From the NCBI RefSeq assembly GCF_027460065.1, contig NZ_JAPYZZ010000007.1, positions 62,001-126,000 of the forward strand: 64,000 nucleotides of DNA. Reading direction: 5' to 3'. Shown here one piece after another: positions 60,032-64,000 of the stretch (the stretch's first letter is position 1; each line of letters opens with the position of its first letter). The DNA comes from Martinezella rhizogenes (GTDB lineage: Bacteria; Pseudomonadota; Alphaproteobacteria; Rhizobiales; Rhizobiaceae). The translations under genes and the position numbers were made by a program. The notes beneath the pieces were generated by a model that saw nothing but the letters and a program-made list of their open reading frames with translations, ran no database searches and had not been told where the DNA came from.

Positions 60032-63000
60032 ATGGCGAATAACAAGATCAGCGACTCTGTCGACGAGACTGCATTTCAGGCATTGGAAGATGCCTTGCAG
60101 CTTGGCGCTTTCGAAGAAAAGCCGGAGACGCGGAAAACTGCAAAGCCGAAGCAGCCGGAGGCCAGAGTGAAGGAAGCAAGCAGACAGACCCCTGCTCCCG
60201 AGGCCGCCCGCGCGCCCGCCGAACAGACGCCCAGATCGCCCAATCTCGAAGCCGCCAATGATGGCTCCAAGCGCAGCCCGGCGATGATCCTGAAATCGCT
60301 GGAAGGCGGCTCCATCGGCGGCGCATTGCGCAACGCCACGATCATGTCGGTGATCTGGGCGCTCGGCGGCCTTGGCATCGCACATCTTCTTTACGGCAAT
60401 GCGCTGTGGAACATCGGCTCGCTCGCCGATCTCACCGCCATCCCAGGTCTGATGGCGATCGTCGTCGGCATCCTCGTTCCCGTCATGCTGTTCTTCGCCT
60501 TCGCGATCATGATGGCGCGCGCCCGCGATCTGCGCAATGCCGCCCGCTCCATGGCAGAAGTCGCCCTTCGTCTTGCGGAACCCGAAACGGTAGCGTCCGA
60601 CCGCATCATGTCCGTCGGCCAGGCGGTTCGCCGCGAAGTCTCCGCCATGAATGACGGCATCGAGCGCACCATTGCCCGTGCGACTGAACTCGAAACCCTT
60701 GTGCATTCCGAAGTCAACGCGCTTGAGCGCAGCTATGCCGACAACGAACTGCGCGTGCGCAGCCTAGTGCAGGAACTGACCGCCGAGCGCGACGCCATCG
60801 TCAACCATGCCGAGCGCATCCGCTCCTCCATCGTTGGCGCGCAGGAACAGATCAAGGAAGAGCTTTCCATCGTCGGCGAAGAGCTTTCGATGCGGATTGC
60901 CACGACAGGCGAGGCTTTTGCCTCGATGATCGACACGCGTTCTGCCGCGCTGCTCGAAAAATCGCGCGCTTCGACCGAAGCAATGGGCAGCCTGATCGCC
61001 GCCAAGACCGAAAACCTGCTTCAGGCGCTGAACTCCTCCGGCTCGACGATATCAAACGAATTCGACATGCGCCTGCATAACCTCACCTCGACGCTGGATG
61101 AGCGCGGTGAAGTGCTGCTGGAGCGTTTCGCGATCCATGCATCGACACTGGACAGCGGCGTGGAAAGCCTCAACAGCGCGCTTGAGGAGCGCACCCGCCA
61201 GCTCAACGAGACGCTGTCCACGCGCTCGCTGGAACTCAACCGCAATATCGAGCGCGGCCAGCAGGTCATGGGCGGTTCGCTGGATACGGTTCTCGACAAG
61301 CTCTCCACGACGCTTGAAGAAAAGGGCCTCTCCTTCCGCCAGAGCCTGCAAAGCAGCGCCGACGATGCGATCATGGATCTCGATCTTCGCTCGGGCCTTT
61401 ACGAAGAGCGCATGCAGGCGACGGTCGGCCAGGTCAATTCGGCCTTCGACGAGCATGTGGCGCAATTTGCCAGCGCCTTCGACCAGCGCGCCGGCAGCCT
61501 CGACAGCAAGCTGATGGAAAGCCTCGCCCGCATCAACGAAACCGTTGCCGGCGGCTCCGAAGCCCTCGACACCATGCTGACAAGCGGCCTTGAGCGCATC
61601 GGCAGCACCATGACCGACCAGTCGCTGGCGCTCGCAACCGCGTTGGGCACGGGTCAAGAAATGTTGGAAAGCGCGCTTGAAAGCCGGACCCAGGCATTCA
61701 GCGACGCCATCGGCCAGCGCACCGCCGAAATCACCGATGCCTTCACCAATTCGCACGCGAAGATCGATACCGTTCTGGCGGAACGCAGCAACGCCCTGTT
61801 CGGCGCGCTTTCAGCCAGCCAGGACCGTTTCGACGAAGCACTCGCCAGCCGTTCCCTCGCCATTACCGGCTCGGTTTCCGGCACGGCCGAACACCTTGCC
61901 GCGATGCTCGACGAACGCGCCGCCGCGATCAACAGCGTCGTTGCCGACGTCGAACGCCGCCTGACGGAAACGCTCGAAACCCGGGCCGCAGCCATTACCG
62001 GCGCCGTTTCCGGCATCGAGCACCGCATCTCCGACACGCTGGAAAGCCGCACGGCTGCCCTGCATGATGTCGTCTCCGGCGCGGAGAGCCGTATCGCCGA
62101 TACGCTTGACGGCCGCACCGCCGCTCTTTCCAGCGCGATCTCCGGCGTCGAGGAACGTATTGCCGACACGATGGACAGCCGCACGCTGTCACTCGACATG
62201 ACCTTCGCCAATGTCGAGGAGCGGCTTTCCGAGACGCTCGATAACCGCACCTCCGCCCTGACAGGCATTGTTGCCAGCGCTGAAGAAAAGATCGCCGGCG
62301 CGCTCGACAGCCGCACGGCCACCTTCGGCGACGTGGTTGCCGGTGCTGAAACCCGTATCGCCGAAACGCTTGATGGCCGCACCGCAGCGCTCAATGCCGT
62401 GGTTTCCGGTGCTGAAGAGCGCATCGCGGATGCCCTCGACAGCCGTACCATGGCGCTCGACATGACCTTCTCTGGCGCCGAGGAAAAGATCACCGAAGCG
62501 CTCGACACCCGCACCGCAGCCCTTGGCGAACTGGTGGCAAGTGCCGAGACCCGTATTGCCGGCGCGCTCGACAGCCGCACGGATTCGCTGAAGACAGTCG
62601 TTTCCGGCGCGGAAGAGCGGATCACCGACCTGCTCGACAGCCGTACCATGGCGCTCGACATGAGCTTCTCCGGCGTCGAAGAAAAGATCACCGATATTCT
62701 CGATGGCCGCACTGCCGCCCTGCACAGCGCCGTTGCCGGCGTTGAGGACCGCATTGCCGGCGCGCTCGACAGCCGTACCGCTGCCCTTTCCGGTATCGTA
62801 TCAGGCGCGGAAGAACGCATCGCCGATGCGCTTGATAGCCGCACCCTGGCACTCGACATGACGATTTCCGGTGTCGAAGAGCGGATTGCCGAAGCTATGG
62901 ATGCGAGAGCGTCGTCGCTTTCGCTTGCCGCTGCCGGCGTCGGCCAGCGTCTCGAGGCAACCGCCTTCACGCTTGAAAACGCCCTTGCCAGCGGTCACGA

Positions 63001-64000
63001 GCGGCTGGAAACCATGCTCGGTTCGCAGGCGGAGCGCATTGCCGGTTCGCTGGAGCGCAATAGCGGCCTGATCGAACAAAGCGTTTCGGGTGCCGCCAAC
63101 CGCATCGAAAGCGTCGTGGAGGACGGCAGCAGCCGTTTTGCGCAGACGGTGGAAGAAGGCGTCTCGCGTCTCGAAAGCAACCTGTCGCAATCACATGAGG
63201 ATATCCGCACCGCGCTTGACCAGCGCCAGGCGGATCTTGCAGCGACGCTCAGCTCCGCCACCACCCAGATGGGCGACATGCTCTCCGAGCAGGCGATGAT
63301 GATCGGTACCACGGTCGCCTCCAGCGCCAGCATGCTGGAACTGTCGCTCGAAACCCAGCAGGAGACGCTGCAGAAGGCAATCGACGGCAGTGCGGCAACG
63401 CTGGAAGAGCGCCTTCGCAACAGCGCCGGCGACATTGCCGTCAAGATCGGCGAAGCCGCCCGTGAAATCGGCGGGGCGACCGATGCCCTTTCCTCCCGCA
63501 TCGAAACCTCAATCGGCAATGTCACCACCCGCCTCGACGAGACCGGCGCCCGCATCGAGACCTCTCTCGACGCCCTCCAGACCCGCGTCGGCGGCGATCT
63601 GGCCAACGTCAACAATTCGATCGAGGATGCCGGCCGCCGCTTCGCCGACGCGCTGGAAGACAAGACGGCTGTGTTCGCCCGTACCAGCGACGAGGCCGCC
63701 GAGCGCATCACCGGCATTCTGGACGAGCAGACGACCCGCGTTGCAGACACGTTCGAAAACCGCACCAGCCGTCTGGCCGAAACCTTCGATGCCGGCTCGG
63801 CCCGTATCGACGAGCGCCTCGGCACCATGGACCGGGCGCTGACGATCGGTCTCGACAATGTCAACCGCACCATCGAAGGCAAGGCAAGCGATCTCGCCGT
63901 CAGCCTGCGCGGCGCAGTTACCTCCGCCACCCAGAATATCGGCGACGAAGCGGCTCGCTCTTCCGCCCTGCTCGCCAAGTCCGGCTCTGAATTTGCCGAA
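60032..64000 (+). CDS. gpr: Growth pole ring protein-like giant coiled-coil membrane protein, N-terminal 1323 residues
   Basis: An ATG at 60032 behind GAGGCG opens a frame that runs off the window in phase, so the protein exceeds 1323 residues. A charged N-terminus is followed by two membrane segments (about 103-121 and 139-161), then continuous amphipathic helix. Residues 607-958 are sixteen 22-residue repeats like those of apolipoprotein A1/A4/E. These features and the gene order match, from memory, the Agrobacterium growth pole ring protein of about 2100 residues, which forms a ring at the growing pole and is needed for rod shape. The missing C-terminus lies beyond 64000. Confidence 0.8.
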   Translation, partial: MANNKISDSVDETAFQALEDALQLGAFEEKPETRKTAKPKQPEARVKEASRQTPAPEAARAPAEQTPRSPNLEAANDGSKRSPAMILKSLEGGSIGGALRNATIMSVIWALGGLGIAHLLYGNALWNIGSLADLTAIPGLMAIVVGILVPVMLFFAFAIMMARARDLRNAARSMAEVALRLAEPETVASDRIMSVGQAVRREVSAMNDGIERTIARATELETLVHSEVNALERSYADNELRVRSLVQELTAERDAIVNHAERIRSSIVGAQEQIKEELSIVGEELSMRIATTGEAFASMIDTRSAALLEKSRASTEAMGSLIAAKTENLLQALNSSGSTISNEFDMRLHNLTSTLDERGEVLLERFAIHASTLDSGVESLNSALEERTRQLNETLSTRSLELNRNIERGQQVMGGSLDTVLDKLSTTLEEKGLSFRQSLQSSADDAIMDLDLRSGLYEERMQATVGQVNSAFDEHVAQFASAFDQRAGSLDSKLMESLARINETVAGGSEALDTMLTSGLERIGSTMTDQSLALATALGTGQEMLESALESRTQAFSDAIGQRTAEITDAFTNSHAKIDTVLAERSNALFGALSASQDRFDEALASRSLAITGSVSGTAEHLAAMLDERAAAINSVVADVERRLTETLETRAAAITGAVSGIEHRISDTLESRTAALHDVVSGAESRIADTLDGRTAALSSAISGVEERIADTMDSRTLSLDMTFANVEERLSETLDNRTSALTGIVASAEEKIAGALDSRTATFGDVVAGAETRIAETLDGRTAALNAVVSGAEERIADALDSRTMALDMTFSGAEEKITEALDTRTAALGELVASAETRIAGALDSRTDSLKTVVSGAEERITDLLDSRTMALDMSFSGVEEKITDILDGRTAALHSAVAGVEDRIAGALDSRTAALSGIVSGAEERIADALDSRTLALDMTISGVEERIAEAMDARASSLSLAAAGVGQRLEATAFTLENALASGHERLETMLGSQAERIAGSLERNSGLIEQSVSGAANRIESVVEDGSSRFAQTVEEGVSRLESNLSQSHEDIRTALDQRQADLAATLSSATTQMGDMLSEQAMMIGTTVASSASMLELSLETQQETLQKAIDGSAATLEERLRNSAGDIAVKIGEAAREIGGATDALSSRIETSIGNVTTRLDETGARIETSLDALQTRVGGDLANVNNSIEDAGRRFADALEDKTAVFARTSDEAAERITGILDEQTTRVADTFENRTSRLAETFDAGSARIDERLGTMDRALTIGLDNVNRTIEGKASDLAVSLRGAVTSATQNIGDEAARSSALLAKSGSEFAE
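61850..62905 (+). repeat. Array of sixteen 66-bp (22-residue) coding repeats in gpr
   Basis: Units start every 66 bases from 61850. The consensus is RTAAL-xxx-VSGAEERIA-x-ALDS. Units 6, 10, 13 and 16 are a variant type with LDMTF-like sequence after RTxAL, giving a higher-order period of three units (198 bp) in the second half. A degenerate seventeenth unit follows at 62906. DNA identity between units is high around CTCGACAGCCGCAC. Confidence 0.9.

Noticed and set aside
61850..62905. CRISPR-like regularly spaced repeats
   Set aside because: The repeats are in frame within a long coding sequence, with diverged units and no unique spacers, so they are protein repeats.
61654..62970. A 438-codon minus-strand frame opposite the gpr repeats
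   Set aside because: Its Ser/Ala/Arg-rich repetition is simply the complement of the 66-bp repeats; no start signal and no family resemblance.

Overview
The window is a 64 kb piece of an alphaproteobacterial chromosome, almost certainly from the Agrobacterium tumefaciens complex (Rhizobiaceae). The evidence is the gene content and order: lexA-comEC-gltA, an lpxD-fabZ-lpxA-lpxI-lpxB block behind bamA and rseP, rpsB-tsf-pyrH-frr-uppS-cdsA, clpS-clpA next to cckA, a GTTC-N7-GTTC type LexA box, an alpha-r8-like small RNA, and a huge apolipoprotein-like coiled-coil protein matching the Agrobacterium growth pole ring protein. Taxonomy and gene names come from reading the proteins; no database search was run.

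Region 1 (1-13059) is accessory metabolism. A minus-strand operon encodes an enolase-superfamily sugar-acid dehydratase, an SDR, a zinc-dependent L-idonate-type dehydrogenase, a ureidoglycolate lyase-like protein and the start of a VOC protein. It is divergent from a GntR regulator. After the regulator come a complete CUT1-type sugar importer, a 2-hydroxyacid dehydrogenase whose catalytic Glu is replaced, and a complete polar amino-acid-type importer. This looks like one regulon for uptake and oxidation of an unidentified acidic sugar or sugar conjugate. It is the best candidate here for an undescribed system.

Region 2 (13060-22868) holds lexA with its SOS operator, a GST, a ComEC protein without a recognisable nuclease domain, gltA, and a second amino-acid ABC operon led by an FCD-type GntR gene with a palindromic operator on its start codon.

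Region 3 (23054-37377) is core envelope and translation. All genes are on the minus strand, so transcription runs from high to low coordinates: eipB; rpsB-tsf-pyrH-frr; uppS-cdsA-rseP; bamA; lpxD-fabZ-lpxA-lpxI-lpxB. It joins ribosome and UMP-kinase functions to undecaprenyl, phospholipid, lipid A and outer-membrane protein biogenesis.

Region 4 (37494-49682) has a tightly overlapped ridA-GDPD-GNAT-HIT operon, a REP-like palindrome, a DUF1989 protein divergent from a LysR regulator, azlC-azlD, clpS-clpA and the cell-cycle kinase gene cckA.

Region 5 (49926-64000) has a FliO-like protein, a cysteine-poor DksA, a SixA-like phosphatase, a YcjX/YcjF pair, folP-folB-folK, a DUF922 protein, a probable alpha-r8 (MmgR-like) sRNA, a 2Fe-2S ferredoxin, an Hpt protein, and the first 1323 codons of the growth-pole-ring gene with a striking 22-residue repeat array. 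No tRNA, rRNA, insertion sequence, prophage or CRISPR array was seen.
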